DNA of 64,000 nucleotides from positions 248,001 through 312,000 of the forward strand of contig NZ_JALHRX010000004.1 of assembly GCF_023952475.1 (NCBI RefSeq). The letters run 5' to 3'. Below are positions 9,076-18,883 of this stretch, piece by piece. Within the stretch, counting starts at the first letter, position 1. Each line of letters begins with the position of its first letter. The notes under the pieces are model-generated. The model had not been told where the DNA came from and searched no databases. It saw nothing but the letters and a program-made list of their open reading frames with translations. The position numbers were made by a program, and so were the translations under genes. The stretch is from Cupriavidus sp. WGlv3 (GTDB lineage Bacteria > Pseudomonadota > Gammaproteobacteria > Burkholderiales > Burkholderiaceae).

Positions 9076-9957
9076 CTAGCGCCCACCCGTACTCTGCACT
9101 TCATCGAGTAGCGCGCGCGCAGCCAGCTTGCCAAGATTGTTGCCAGCGAACGGGCTGTCACCTGTGAGGAGCTTCCGGTCACGGAAAGTACTCCCATCGA
9201 TTTTGGTGTTTACGATCTCGACTCCCATCGCTGCAAGCTTCTCGCCAAAGAACCAACGCAAGGGGCCGGGCATATAGCCAATATCCGGGGTCTGCTTGTC
9301 CATGGAATCTGGAAATGCGCAGATGCGGTAGCCGCGGAACAGATCTCCACCGTTAGGTTCGTCGACGCTTGCGGAAAGCAGGGCGGCAGGCCCATGACAA
9401 AGCGTGATGATGAACCTGTCGTTTTGCATGGCCCACTGAAGCGTTGCCTTCATATCTGCGCTGAAGGGTAGCCCCATCAGGGCACCATGTCCACCAGGGA
9501 TGAAGACGGCAATGTAGTTTGCATCCGTGTTCAAGGAACTGACCACGTCAGCAAGCTTGAGGGGCTGCTGGAACTTTTGCTCGTACTTTGAGTAGAGGGA
9601 CTTTATCTCGGCGTCCTCGGAAGGGAACGCCCACCATTCGAACTTGGCCGGGTTGCCGGATAACGTGGCAATGTCGAACTCGAAGCCTGCGCGGTCCAGG
9701 TGATACATGGGCAGCAGGGTCTCGACGGGATGGTTGCCAGTAGAGAAGAAGGTACCGTTTCCGGTGAGGAGATAGCGCTCGTCCGCAGCGACGAGCAGAA
9801 CTTTCCAGCGGCCGCCCTGATAAGCGTCCGGATAGTCGGCGTCGGAGAGGTTCGACTTTGGCGAAGTGAATTGTGAGAGTGAGTATGGGGAGGGGAAGAA
9901 TGCGTTGCGCTCGGCTTGATCAGGCGTCGGCTGCTTGCTGTCGGTCTGGGACGTCAT
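9076..9957 (-). CDS. hchA: Hsp31-type protein deglycase / glyoxalase III
   Basis: DJ-1/PfpI superfamily protein of 293 residues, the length of the HchA subgroup. The family has a D-lactate-forming glyoxalase III activity and holdase function, and a debated deglycase activity. Visible features are the N-terminal extension with NAFFPSPYSLSQFT, the glutamate loop KFEWWAFPSED, the FIPGGHGALMGL turn and the nucleophile elbow ITLCHGPAALL with the catalytic cysteine. It is a single-gene unit on the minus strand, convergent with the uxuR-like gene. Methylglyoxal or stress protection is the likely role. Confidence 0.94.
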   Translation of the reverse strand: MTSQTDSKQPTPDQAERNAFFPSPYSLSQFTSPKSNLSDADYPDAYQGGRWKVLLVAADERYLLTGNGTFFSTGNHPVETLLPMYHLDRAGFEFDIATLSGNPAKFEWWAFPSEDAEIKSLYSKYEQKFQQPLKLADVVSSLNTDANYIAVFIPGGHGALMGLPFSADMKATLQWAMQNDRFIITLCHGPAALLSASVDEPNGGDLFRGYRICAFPDSMDKQTPDIGYMPGPLRWFFGEKLAAMGVEIVNTKIDGSTFRDRKLLTGDSPFAGNNLGKLAARALLDEVQSTGGR

Positions 9958-10150
9958 GATGGGCTTCCTTCTAAGGATGAACGGGTTTTTGGTGCTTAGT
10001 TTCCACCGGCTTTAAGGATGAGGGGAAATCCCCCAATCACCAGCAGGAGCCATGCATTCCGGCACCTTGCTATGTGCACTGCACTCTCTCGCTCGTATCA
10101 ACGCTTTTTCGCACCGGCGGGCGATGACCGTTCGGAGGCAGGTAGATCGC

Positions 10151-11116
10151 CTAATCGGCGGGCGGCAGGTTGGCAGAGAGGTCGGGGAAATGGAGTTCGC
10201 CTTCGTAGGTCTCGGCGCCCGCTTTGAGTATCGCCTTCACACGCGCCTGTATCGCTTCGTTGGCTACGCAAAGATCGGCTTCATGCGCTTCGACCAACAA
10301 CCCTTCGGAGAACGATACGTCTGAGCCCATGTCCACCGCCTTTTTCAGGTGCGCGATGGTGGTGGTGGGGAAGGTCGCAATGCGGCGTGCGAGCCTGTCC
10401 ACGAATGGCCCCAGTTCATCGGCCGGCAGCGCACGATTGATATAGCCGTAGTGGTCGGCCAGTTCTGCCGAGAAGTCTTCGCCGACGAGCAGCACCTCAA
10501 GGGCACGTGCGCGCCCCATGCGCCGCGGCAATCGCTGTGTGTTGCCCCCGCCAGGGACCAGTCCGCAAACGACTTCGGGCTGGCCGAACACAGCCTTGCC
10601 GATCGCGGCGAAGCACATGTCCGCGGCCAGCGCGATCTCGCAGCCGCCGCCACGGGCGATGCCCTCAACCTTGGCGATCACGGCTTTTGGCATGTTGCGC
10701 AAGCGCTCGCCGAGCATCTGGGTCAGGCGGAAGGTACGTGTATTCGAAGTCGTTTTCGGTGCGGAGCCGACACGGCGCAAGCCCGAGTGAGCGATAAAGA
10801 ACTTCGGAACGGCGCTCTGCAGGATGATGACGCGCACCCCCGCATCCTGTTCCAGTTGGCGGGTCACGCGGTCGAACTCATCCGACAGTACCTCATCGAG
10901 CAGGTTGAGCGGCGCATAGTTCAATGTAACGGTGGCGACGCCGTGGCGGTCCTTGGTGACCTGGATATGCTTGTAATCGGCGTAGTTTGCGCCGGCCCCT
11001 TTGGGCAGAGCGGAGCTTTCGGACGCTCCAGCCTCGGCCGAGGCGAGCAACATCCCCGGCGCGAGTGTTGCGGCGCTGATGGACTGGACAAAGGAGCGTC
11101 TTGAGATAGTCGACAT
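10151..11116 (-). CDS. Enoyl-CoA hydratase/isomerase-family protein with Tat leader
   Basis: Crotonase-fold protein of 321 residues. Both catalytic glutamates are in place: GGGCEIALAADMCFA (first) and FGQPEVVCGLVPGGGNTQRL (second), with the usual oxyanion-hole context IARGGG. Unusually, the N-terminus is a textbook twin-arginine signal: SRRSFVQ, a hydrophobic stretch and an Ala-rich cleavage region (about residues 5-32), then a linker, then the crotonase domain from about residue 48. CoA thioesters are not expected in the periplasm, so either the protein acts on another substrate or the leader serves only folding or targeting. The ATG at 11116 lies after an AGGAACC ribosome site. The divergent MalT-type regulator upstream may control it. 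Confidence 0.85.
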   Translation of the reverse strand: MSTISRRSFVQSISAATLAPGMLLASAEAGASESSALPKGAGANYADYKHIQVTKDRHGVATVTLNYAPLNLLDEVLSDEFDRVTRQLEQDAGVRVIILQSAVPKFFIAHSGLRRVGSAPKTTSNTRTFRLTQMLGERLRNMPKAVIAKVEGIARGGGCEIALAADMCFAAIGKAVFGQPEVVCGLVPGGGNTQRLPRRMGRARALEVLLVGEDFSAELADHYGYINRALPADELGPFVDRLARRIATFPTTTIAHLKKAVDMGSDVSFSEGLLVEAHEADLCVANEAIQARVKAILKAGAETYEGELHFPDLSANLPPAD

Positions 11117-11625
11117 GGCAGGTTCCTTGGATTCATCTCGCGCTTGCCGAGCCAGGCCTGGCCCGTAGCTGGCGGCGCCGGAGTGCTTAAAGATGCGCGA
11201 ACCAATCTATGCCTTGCGATTCCCATTTGCGAGAAACTGTTAGTGGAAACGCGAGACACGCCGTTCGCATCGCTGACGCAATCATTCCCGTATCGCTGCG
11301 GTGTTTGCAAGGAGCCTCCCTAAGTGGGGGGGGTACCCAGTACAGGTCCTGGCAATGCTGAAAGCGGCGTTCGGATCAGCCCAGGAGGTATCACCGAAGT
11401 ACAAAGCAACGCCCGGAAACAGCGGCGAGTTGGCATCGCCGGCCAAGCCCCCCGCCGTCCCCCCCGCTGACGGTATCTCCTGCCCTTGTGGCTTGACTTC
11501 CGTTTCGGCGATCATCCGTTACAGTCGCATCCAGACCTGCTCGGCTGATCCTAGTGAAGGAAAGTTAGATCCGAGTGGCAAGAAGACCCTCTTGTCTTGG
11601 GGAGAAGCTTCATAAGTGCCCCGAG
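11117..11625. other. Long non-coding stretch, probable promoter region
   Basis: About 510 bp between the Tat-crotonase (-) and a small plus-strand frame. It contains a CCTCCC-TAAGT-GGGGGG partial palindrome running into GGGTACCC (11316-11338), which could be a regulator site. No gene was recognised. Confidence 0.4.
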
Positions 11626-11790
11626 ATGCAGTCGCGGGTAAAGCGTGCGCTGAATAACCAGCATGACCCGCAGGAAATGATCGATGCCATGATCGATATC
11701 ATCACCGCCGCGTCGCATCGCTACCGAACCATCACGCCTGATTCAGCCGCCGAGATGGTGCGCCGGGAGCAGGCGGATAAATGGGTGTGA
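11626..11790 (+). CDS. Small hypothetical protein upstream of LuxR regulator
   Basis: A 54-residue frame starting MQSRVKRALNNQHDP and rich in helix-forming residues, ending 39 bp before the MalT-type regulator. The composition looks natural (balanced charged residues, MIDAMIDIITAASHRY helix), but there is no strong ribosome site and no family is recognised. An in-frame ATG further upstream at 11575 would give 71 residues. It may be spurious. Confidence 0.35.
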   Translation: MQSRVKRALNNQHDPQEMIDAMIDIITAASHRYRTITPDSAAEMVRREQADKWV

Positions 11791-11829
11791 TCGTGTAGTG
11801 GTCGCACCCGCCGTTAGGAAGAGCCACGC

Positions 11830-14604
11830 ATGACCCAATCATCGCCGGTCGCCGCTGCGCAACTGCCCCAATGGCGGCCAGCCTTGATCCTGACAAAGCT
11901 GGCGCCGCCGAGAACGCGTCACTATATCCGTCGCAAGCGCGCCATCGAGCTGTTGCGCCCTGGCATGGAACGCAAGCTGACGGTTCTGGTAGCCCCCGCC
12001 GGCTTCGGCAAGACTTCGCTGTTGAGTGAATGGAAGACGGTCATGGCGCAGGAAGGCTGCGCCGTTGGCTGGCTCAGTATCGACCGAGACGACGACGATC
12101 TCTTCCAGTTCGGCGCCTACCTGCTCGCAGCGGCCAGGGATGCCTGCAGCCGGGCCGGCGTTCAGATCCCGTGCGGCCTGGCGCCGGACCCGTTGGCGCC
12201 GGCGGACGCAATGTTTGCCGAGCTACTCAATGCGGTCTTGGCGCTGCCGCGCCGGATGGTGCTGGTGCTGGATGATTTCGATCGGCTGGCAGCGCCCGCC
12301 ATCCACGAGGCGGTGTTCCGGCTGCTGCGCTATGCCCCGGAGAACCTGCATTTACTCGTCGCGGGGCGGGGCGAGCCAGGCTTTCCGCTGAGTTACTTCG
12401 AAGCCCGGGGTCAATTGTTGATGCTGGATGCGGAAGCCCTGCGCTTTGACAGCGCCGAGACGCAGGCGTTTTTTTCCGCCGTTTCCGGGCATGAACTGAG
12501 CGCTGCCCAGACTGAGGTCCTGCTTCGAGCGACCGAAGGCTGGGCGGCTGGCTTGCAATTGGCGACCTTTGCATTAAGCGCAACCGACAAGCCAGACGTC
12601 TTTGCCGAGCGCTTGCCATTCGTCCGGCGCAGCGTTGAAGCGTATCTGAACGAGAACGTATTTGTTCACGTCCCCGAGCCGCTACAGACTTTTCTCCTGC
12701 AGACCTCGGTGCTGGACCGAATGTCGGTGCCCTTGTGCGAGGCAGTGACAGGCTCCAGCAAGTCGCATGCCACTTTCGAGTGGCTGATGGCTCGGAATTT
12801 GTTCGTCAGACCCCTGGACGCCGAGGGCCAGTGGTACCGCTATCACGCGCTGTTTGCCGAATACCTGAGAAAACGCCTGGTCAGGGAGCGTCCGCACGAA
12901 GTTGCCGAACTGCATCGCCGGGCCAGTGAATGGTTTGCGGCGCAATCGCTGTGGCAGGAAGCGGTCCGGCATGCCTTGGCCGCGGGGGATGTCGATCGCG
13001 CCGCCGGCTGGGTCGAGCAATGCGCGATGACCCTGGTCGAGGCCAGCGACGTGCGGACGGTGCTGAGCTGGGTTGCCAAGCTGCCCCCCGAGGCGGTGCA
13101 TGGCCGGCTGCGCCTGCGCCTGGCGCAGGCTTGGGCGCTCGCGTTGACGATGCAGACAGTGGCGGCCAAAGCGGTGTTGCAGGCGGTCGAGGAGGACATC
13201 GGCCACGGGCGGCTGCCCTTGACCGAGGTAGTGCGCGTCGAGTTGCAGGCGGTCACGGCGCTAATCGCGGGTCTGTCCGATGAAAGCGAACTCTCATTGG
13301 AAATGGGCCGCAAGGTGCTGGCGCTCGGCCCCGAAACCGGCTCATGGGAAGAGGGCATCGGGCTGACCACACAGATCTTCGGGCTCAGCTATGCAGCGGG
13401 GTTTGACGAGGTCGAACGCCTGCGGCGCACGCTCACCCTCAATACCGGCGCTGATACGCCGATCTACGCCAAGGTGTACCGGCAAAGCATGGTTGGGCTC
13501 AGCTTGTTCGTGGAAGGCAGGCTGGGCGAGGCCGTTCAGACCCTGGAGGATGTGCTGCGCGAATCCAACGCGCGCGCCGGCCGGCAGTCTGCCGCATCGG
13601 TGCTCCCGGTCGGCTACCTGGCCGCCATCCACTATGAATGGAATGACCTGGACCGGGTCGCCGAACTGCTGGAAGGGCGGCTCGAGATGGCGATGCAATC
13701 GTGCTCGCTGGGGCCACTGGTCGGCTTCTGCGTGACGCTGGCGCGCCTGAGGCTGCTGGCGGGGAAGCAGGACGAAGCCTATCGGGTCGTAGAAAACGCG
13801 GAAGCCGTTGCCAGAAGCCGCCGATGGCTGCGCATGCAGGTCGCATGCAAGGCCGAGGCGATCCGGATCGGTATCCGGTCCGGCGACTTGGGCCGCGCCA
13901 CGAGGATCGGCCACGAGTTGGAAGCGCTTGTCGGGCAGCGGCCAGCGGGCTTGCAGGGCAGCTACCTGGAGACCTGGCAGCGTTTCCAGATGGCGCATTG
14001 CCGTCTGCTGGTGGCGCGTGGCCGGGCGGCGGAAGCGGTTCCCATCTTGCGGGGCGTGCAGGCTGAGTTGCGTGCGGCGGGCATGCAGTACCTTTCCGCC
14101 CAGATATCAGTGATGCTGGCGGTCGCCCTGCACAGTGCGGGCGAGCGTGTGGAGGCTGTGGAGGCCATGCGTGCCGCGCTCACGTATGGCCAGGCTAACG
14201 GTCTGTACCGCGTGTTTCTCGATGCCGGGCCTGCGGCCCGGGAAATCCTTGACGCGCTGCGTCAGCAGCAAGACCGCCTGGCCGAGGTTGAGCCCTGGTA
14301 TGTGAGGAGGCTATGCGCGGGCTTCGATGCGCCGGCACGCGCGCCAGACGCCGCGGATGACCAGGTGGAGCCGGCGTCCGCCAGCAGGCTAAGCGCCCGT
14401 GAAGTGGAAATTCTCGACTACGTGGCACGGGGGCTTTCCAACAAGGAGATTGCCCGCGCCATTCGCGTCGCCCCGGAAACCGTGAAGTGGCATCTGAAGA
14501 ATATCTTTGAGAAGCTGAAAGTGAACTCCCGCATCCAGGCGGTCCGCAGCGGCCTGGGTCGGGACCTGCCTCGGGTCGCGCAGCGCCCTGAAACGCGGAG
14601 CTAG
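11830..14604 (+). CDS. MalT/AcoK-type ATP-dependent LuxR-family activator
   Basis: 924-residue STAND-class regulator. A P-loop (VAPAGFGKTSLL, about residues 54-65) and a Walker B strand (MVLVLDDFDRL, about residue 140) form the NTPase module. It is followed by an arm and a long TPR-like helical region (about 400-830) and a C-terminal LuxR helix-turn-helix (SAREVEILDYVARGLSNKEIA through VKWHLKNIFEKLKV, about 855-910). Such proteins oligomerise on binding an inducer plus ATP. The target may be the divergent crotonase, the downstream SnoaL-like gene, or both; the inducer cannot be told from the sequence. Confidence 0.92.
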   Translation: MTQSSPVAAAQLPQWRPALILTKLAPPRTRHYIRRKRAIELLRPGMERKLTVLVAPAGFGKTSLLSEWKTVMAQEGCAVGWLSIDRDDDDLFQFGAYLLAAARDACSRAGVQIPCGLAPDPLAPADAMFAELLNAVLALPRRMVLVLDDFDRLAAPAIHEAVFRLLRYAPENLHLLVAGRGEPGFPLSYFEARGQLLMLDAEALRFDSAETQAFFSAVSGHELSAAQTEVLLRATEGWAAGLQLATFALSATDKPDVFAERLPFVRRSVEAYLNENVFVHVPEPLQTFLLQTSVLDRMSVPLCEAVTGSSKSHATFEWLMARNLFVRPLDAEGQWYRYHALFAEYLRKRLVRERPHEVAELHRRASEWFAAQSLWQEAVRHALAAGDVDRAAGWVEQCAMTLVEASDVRTVLSWVAKLPPEAVHGRLRLRLAQAWALALTMQTVAAKAVLQAVEEDIGHGRLPLTEVVRVELQAVTALIAGLSDESELSLEMGRKVLALGPETGSWEEGIGLTTQIFGLSYAAGFDEVERLRRTLTLNTGADTPIYAKVYRQSMVGLSLFVEGRLGEAVQTLEDVLRESNARAGRQSAASVLPVGYLAAIHYEWNDLDRVAELLEGRLEMAMQSCSLGPLVGFCVTLARLRLLAGKQDEAYRVVENAEAVARSRRWLRMQVACKAEAIRIGIRSGDLGRATRIGHELEALVGQRPAGLQGSYLETWQRFQMAHCRLLVARGRAAEAVPILRGVQAELRAAGMQYLSAQISVMLAVALHSAGERVEAVEAMRAALTYGQANGLYRVFLDAGPAAREILDALRQQQDRLAEVEPWYVRRLCAGFDAPARAPDAADDQVEPASASRLSAREVEILDYVARGLSNKEIARAIRVAPETVKWHLKNIFEKLKVNSRIQAVRSGLGRDLPRVAQRPETRS

Positions 14605-14636
14605 CTTGCCGGGGGGTGTTTCCAGGGAGATACGTG

Positions 14637-15053
14637 ATGAACCAGATCGAGATCGTCAAGGCATTCTTCGCCCGCTACCGTGAGCATGACATAGACGGCA
14701 TGCTTGCCATGTTTTCTCAAGATGCGCGGATCGACTATGTCCCCATGGCAATGGAGGGGCCGGTTGGCGAGGCCGGCAAGGCAATCTGGCGCGCACTGAT
14801 GGATGGTTTCCCGGACTTGAACAACCAGGTCACCGCGGTCTATGGCGACGATGACCAGCGCACCGCGATTGCCGAGGTGACCATCACGGGCACGCAGGCC
14901 CGGGACGTGCTCGGGATCGCAAGCCGAGGCCAGTCCTTCTCGCTGCCGCACGTCTTTATCGTTCGTATGGACACGGATGGCCGGATCGAATTCATGCGAG
15001 CTTACTGGGACAACGCGGCGTTCTATGCCGCGCTGACGCCTGCAGCGACCTAG
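14637..15053 (+). CDS. SnoaL-like (NTF2-fold) protein
   Basis: 138-residue protein of the NTF2/SnoaL superfamily, starting at the ATG at 14637 behind AGGGAG. Typical features are the N-terminal helix IEIVKAFFARYREHDIDGMLAMF, the strand DARIDYVPMA, the MDGFPDLNNQVTAVY block and the C-terminal VFIVRMDTDGRIEFMRAYWDNAAFY. Members act as cyclases, isomerases, hydrolases or ligand binders, so the role is open. It is 32 bp after the MalT-type regulator and probably co-transcribed with it. Confidence 0.85.
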   Translation: MNQIEIVKAFFARYREHDIDGMLAMFSQDARIDYVPMAMEGPVGEAGKAIWRALMDGFPDLNNQVTAVYGDDDQRTAIAEVTITGTQARDVLGIASRGQSFSLPHVFIVRMDTDGRIEFMRAYWDNAAFYAALTPAAT

Positions 15054-15121
15054 CACGGGGCTACCGCAGCGGGTTGCACCTCGGTTTGGCGCGCAACCCG
15101 CGCCGGGTCATGCGCCGGGTT

Positions 15122-16693
15122 TCAGTGGCTGGACGGTGCCTCTGCTCCATGGCCGGTCTGTGCGCGGACCAGTTGCGCGTCGAAGGCCAGTCGCTCTGAC
15201 TCGGCCCTGGCGCTGCGGTCGAAGCGCGAGCACAGAAATGTGACCAGGAACGCGAGCGGGACCGTGAACAGGGCCGGGTGGTCGTACGGAAAGATGGCTG
15301 AAGGATGCCCCAGCACATTCTTCCAGACGGCGGGGGAAAGTATCACCAGCGCGACCGACGACGCCAGGCCCGACGCCACGCCCCAGACCGCGCCCCGGGT
15401 GGTCAGGCCGCGCCAGTACATCGACAGCACCAGCACCGGAAAATTCGCCGATGCCGCTACATTGAAAGCCAGCGCGACCAGGAACGCCAGGTTCTGCCCC
15501 TTGAAGGCAATCCCCAGCAGCACCGCGACGATGCCGATGGCGAGCGTGGCCTTTTTGGTGACGGAGACCTCGGCTGCATCGGTGGTAGAGCCGCGCCGCA
15601 GGACACCGGCGTAGATGTCATGCGAGATCGCGGAAGCGCCCGCGAGCGTCAGGCCAGACACCACGGCGAGAATCGTGGCAAAGGCGACCGCCGCCAGGAA
15701 CCCGAGGAACAGGTTGCCGCCGGTCGCGCTGGCGAGATGCATTGCAACCATATTGCCGCCGCCGAGCAGCTTGCCGCCAACCTGGCCGCCTTCGAAGTAG
15801 CGCGGCTCGGTACCGACGATCACGATGGCCGCAAGACCGATGGCAAACATGGCGAGGAACATGTAGCCAATGCAGGTGCTGGCCACCAACACGCTCTTGC
15901 GTGCCTCGCACGCATTCGGCACCGTAAAGAAGCGCATCAGGATATGCGGGAGTCCCGACAGCCCGAGCACGGTGGCCACGCACAGCGAGAGCGCCGAGAC
16001 CGGATCGGCGAACAGCGTGCCCGGCGCGAGCAGGGCGGGGCCGCTGCGGTGCACCGCGATTGCCCTGGCAGCCAGCGCTTCAAGGCTGAAGCCAAAATGC
16101 CCCAGCGCCAGGAGCATCAGCAACGAGCCGCCGAACAGAAGTAGCACTGCCTTGACGATCTGCACCCATGTCGTGGCGATCATGCCGCCAACAGTCACGT
16201 AGATCATCATCAGCGCGCCGACCCCGACGACGGCATAGGCATAGTCGATGCCGAACAACAACTGCACCAACTCGCCGGCGCCGACCATTTGCACGATCAG
16301 GTAGAGCAGCACCACCACCAGGCTGCTGGCCGCTGCAATGCAGCGCGTGCTGACGGGATCGAGCCGGTCCGAAATAATGTCGACAAAGGTGAATTTGCCG
16401 AGATTACGCAACCGTTCGGCCATCAGGAACAGCATGACCGGCCAGCCGATGAAGAACCCGACGATATACAGCAGCCCATCAAAACCGCGTGCATAGACCA
16501 GGCTGACTACGCCGAGCAGCGTGGCAGCCGACATGTAGTCGCCCGCCACGGCCAGGCCGTTCTGCATACCCGTGATGCCGCCGCCTGCGGTAAAGAAGTC
16601 ATTGGCAGTCCGGGTGCGCGAGGAGGCCCGGTACGTGATGCCCAGCGTCAGCGCGACGAAGAGCAGGAACATGGCAATGGCCTGGAGATTCAT
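15122..16693 (-). CDS. actP: ActP-type sodium:solute symporter (monocarboxylate uptake)
   Basis: 523-residue SSS-family permease with about 13 membrane helices. It starts at 16693 (MNLQAIAMFLLFVALTLG) with the family motif TANDFFTAGGGITGMQNGLAVAGDYMSAATLLG, typical of the acetate/glycolate/pyruvate ActP branch; the centre includes LSGLPHILMRFFTVPNA. It overlaps the DUF485 gene by 4 bp (ATGA), the conserved YjcH-ActP arrangement. The downstream neighbour in the same direction on the other side is an acyl-CoA ligase, so this may be a short-chain acid uptake-and-activation unit. Confidence 0.92.
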   Translation of the reverse strand: MNLQAIAMFLLFVALTLGITYRASSRTRTANDFFTAGGGITGMQNGLAVAGDYMSAATLLGVVSLVYARGFDGLLYIVGFFIGWPVMLFLMAERLRNLGKFTFVDIISDRLDPVSTRCIAAASSLVVVLLYLIVQMVGAGELVQLLFGIDYAYAVVGVGALMMIYVTVGGMIATTWVQIVKAVLLLFGGSLLMLLALGHFGFSLEALAARAIAVHRSGPALLAPGTLFADPVSALSLCVATVLGLSGLPHILMRFFTVPNACEARKSVLVASTCIGYMFLAMFAIGLAAIVIVGTEPRYFEGGQVGGKLLGGGNMVAMHLASATGGNLFLGFLAAVAFATILAVVSGLTLAGASAISHDIYAGVLRRGSTTDAAEVSVTKKATLAIGIVAVLLGIAFKGQNLAFLVALAFNVAASANFPVLVLSMYWRGLTTRGAVWGVASGLASSVALVILSPAVWKNVLGHPSAIFPYDHPALFTVPLAFLVTFLCSRFDRSARAESERLAFDAQLVRAQTGHGAEAPSSH

Positions 16694-17004
16694 TGTCCGG
16701 CCTCCGACAGGATCTGCTGCACCATCGTCTCGAGCTTGCCGTTGGCACGGCGCACGTAAAACCATGTCGCGGCCCAGCCCAGCAGCACGATTCCGACGGC
16801 AAGGACGATGCCAAGGTTGAGCAGTGTTTCCGGATGAAGCGGCTCGGCCAGGCGTTGGGGCTGCATCGCAACCGCAAGCATCAGCGCGAGATAGGGGGCG
16901 AGGACCAGGGCCAGCAATACCCGCGAGAGGCGGGCGCGGCGTCGGACCAGTTCGCCGAACCTGGGATGGCGTCTGATGCGCTCTGTGATGGTGGAAGCTT
17001 GCAT
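16690..17004 (-). CDS. DUF485 membrane protein (YjcH-like partner of ActP)
   Basis: 104-residue protein with two membrane helices (about residues 28-48 and 62-85) and the DUF485 N-terminus RIRRHPRFGELVRRR. Genes of this family are almost always found immediately before actP, as here with a 4-bp overlap, and are thought to assist the symporter. It is shorter on its C-terminal side but complete. Confidence 0.9.
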   Translation of the reverse strand: MQASTITERIRRHPRFGELVRRRARLSRVLLALVLAPYLALMLAVAMQPQRLAEPLHPETLLNLGIVLAVGIVLLGWAATWFYVRRANGKLETMVQQILSEAGQ

Positions 17005-17070
17005 TGCTTTGTCTCCTGAAGCGGTTTTTCTAGTGATAACGCACTTGCCACAGCGGCGTTGGCCGCCGGT

Positions 17071-18759
17071 TCATGGGTGGGTGCCGAAAGCAGGGGAAAG
17101 GGGCGGGGCGTTCTGGTACTTTTCGCGGAGCAGGCGCTTGTTGATCTTGCCCACGCTGGTCTTTTCGATTGCGTCGACAAAGAGCACCCGTTCCGGGATC
17201 GCATACTTCGAGATCGCGCCGCGGCGGACGAAGTTGCGCAAATGCTCCTGGATTTCTTCCGTCCCAGCGGACTGTCCCGGCCGCAGCACGACCAACGGCA
17301 GGGGGCGTTCGCCCCACTGTGAATCCTTGATGCCGATGACGGCCACTTCGCTCACCGCGGCGTGACGCGAAATCAGGTCTTCGAGCTCCAGCGACGACAC
17401 CCATTCGCCGCCGCTCTTGATTACATCCTTGATGCGGTCGGTGACTTTCAGATAACCGTCGCTGTCGATCGAGCCAATGTCGTTGGTATGGAGGTAGCCA
17501 CCGGCCCACAGGTGCTCGGACCCAGCCGCATCGCCGAGATAGCCTTGCGTGAGCCACGGTGCGCGGACCACGATTTCGCCGCTGGCTTCGCCATCGTGCG
17601 CAATGTCGCGCATCTCGTCATCGACGATGCGCAGGTCGACCAGCGGAACCGGCAAGCCGGTCTTGGTGCGGAGGTCGAGTTCGGTGGCGGCATCGCCAAG
17701 CAGCGAGGTCTTCACCTGCGCCAGTGTGAGGATGGGGCAGGTCTCAGACATGCCGTAGCCGGTGAACACGTCGATGCCGCGGTCGATGGCGGCCTGCGCC
17801 AGGCCGCGCGGCAGCGCCGAACCGCCCACGATCATCTTCATGCCGCTCAGGTCGACCCCGGCCGAATCCGGGTGCGACAGGATCATGTGGAGCAGCGTGG
17901 GCACGCCGTGGGAGAACGTGACCCGCTCGCCTTGCATCAGCCGCAGTAGGTGATCTGCGGCGTAGCGGCCCGGATAGACCTGTTTCACACCAAGCGCCGT
18001 TGCCACAAAGGGCATCCCCCACGCGTGCACATGGAACATCGGCGTCAGCGGCATGTAGACGTCGTCCCGATGCACGCGTCCCTGGCTGGGCGCAGCGGCC
18101 AGAGCCGCCATGGTGGCCAGCGTATGGAGCACGATCTGCCGATGGCTGAAGTACACCCCTTTGGGCAGCCCAGTGGTGCCTGTGGTGTAGAAGGTCGTGG
18201 CCCGGGCGTTCTCGTCGAAATCCGGGAAGGCGTAGTCAGGTGGCGACGCCGCCAGCAGCGCTTCGTACTCGGCGCTGAAGCCATCGGGCAAGCGCGCGTT
18301 GCTCAGTGCGAAGGTGTCGTCGCTGACCAGAACGAAGCGATCGACGGTTTCGAGCTGAGCGCGAATCAAGGCGAGCGTTGGCAGAAAGTCGGCATGGACG
18401 ATCAGCAGCCTGACGCCAGCGTGGTTCAGTGTGTAGGCTATCTGTTCCGGCGACAGCCGCACGTTTACCGTCATCAGCACCGCGCCCATCATGGGGATGC
18501 CGAAGTAGCTTTCGAGGTAGCGGTGGCTGTCCCAGTCCATGACTGCCACCGTATCGCCCGGTGCAATGCCGAGCGATTGCAGGCCGCTGGCCAGTTGGCC
18601 GATGCGGTGCCGCATGGTCCAGTAGCTGTGTCGGACCTGACCGCGGTAGACGATTTCCTGCTCCGGGTTGACCGCCAGCGGCGCGTGCAGGAGCTGCTTG
18701 ATCAGCAGCGGATAGGCGTACGCCGATGGCGTGCGGGGGATTGGGGTAGGCCGTGTCAC
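17071..18759 (-). CDS. AMP-forming acyl-CoA synthetase (medium/long-chain type)
   Basis: ANL-superfamily ligase that activates a carboxylic acid to its CoA thioester via an acyl-AMP. The adenylate-forming motif TTFYTTGTTGLPKGVYFSH, the core GYGMSETCP, the hinge region DRIKDVIKSGGEWVSSLELED and the C-terminal lysine in KTSVGKINKR are intact. I place the start at a GTG (18759) 7 nt after AAGGAG, giving 562 residues beginning VTRPTPIPRTPSAYAYPLL; a longer in-frame reading to 19002 covers non-family low-complexity sequence and overlaps the divergent promoter. The neighbour DUF485/actP genes suggest uptake of its substrate. Confidence 0.9.
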   Translation of the reverse strand: MTRPTPIPRTPSAYAYPLLIKQLLHAPLAVNPEQEIVYRGQVRHSYWTMRHRIGQLASGLQSLGIAPGDTVAVMDWDSHRYLESYFGIPMMGAVLMTVNVRLSPEQIAYTLNHAGVRLLIVHADFLPTLALIRAQLETVDRFVLVSDDTFALSNARLPDGFSAEYEALLAASPPDYAFPDFDENARATTFYTTGTTGLPKGVYFSHRQIVLHTLATMAALAAAPSQGRVHRDDVYMPLTPMFHVHAWGMPFVATALGVKQVYPGRYAADHLLRLMQGERVTFSHGVPTLLHMILSHPDSAGVDLSGMKMIVGGSALPRGLAQAAIDRGIDVFTGYGMSETCPILTLAQVKTSLLGDAATELDLRTKTGLPVPLVDLRIVDDEMRDIAHDGEASGEIVVRAPWLTQGYLGDAAGSEHLWAGGYLHTNDIGSIDSDGYLKVTDRIKDVIKSGGEWVSSLELEDLISRHAAVSEVAVIGIKDSQWGERPLPLVVLRPGQSAGTEEIQEHLRNFVRRGAISKYAIPERVLFVDAIEKTSVGKINKRLLREKYQNAPPLSPAFGTHP

Positions 18760-18883
18760 GGAGGAACTCCTTGATCGCTGTGGCAGCGGCCTGGGCAGCA
18801 TGCCCCTGACTTGCATGCAGCGCCAGGGACGCCGGATGCCTGCCAGCGTAAGCGCCATGGCGCGGCTTTCCAGCCCCCCAACA

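Noticed and set aside
11316..11338. G-quadruplex or LuxR-type box
   Set aside because: Only one long G-run, so no four-tract quadruplex; palindromic character is weak. Noted only as a possible promoter element.
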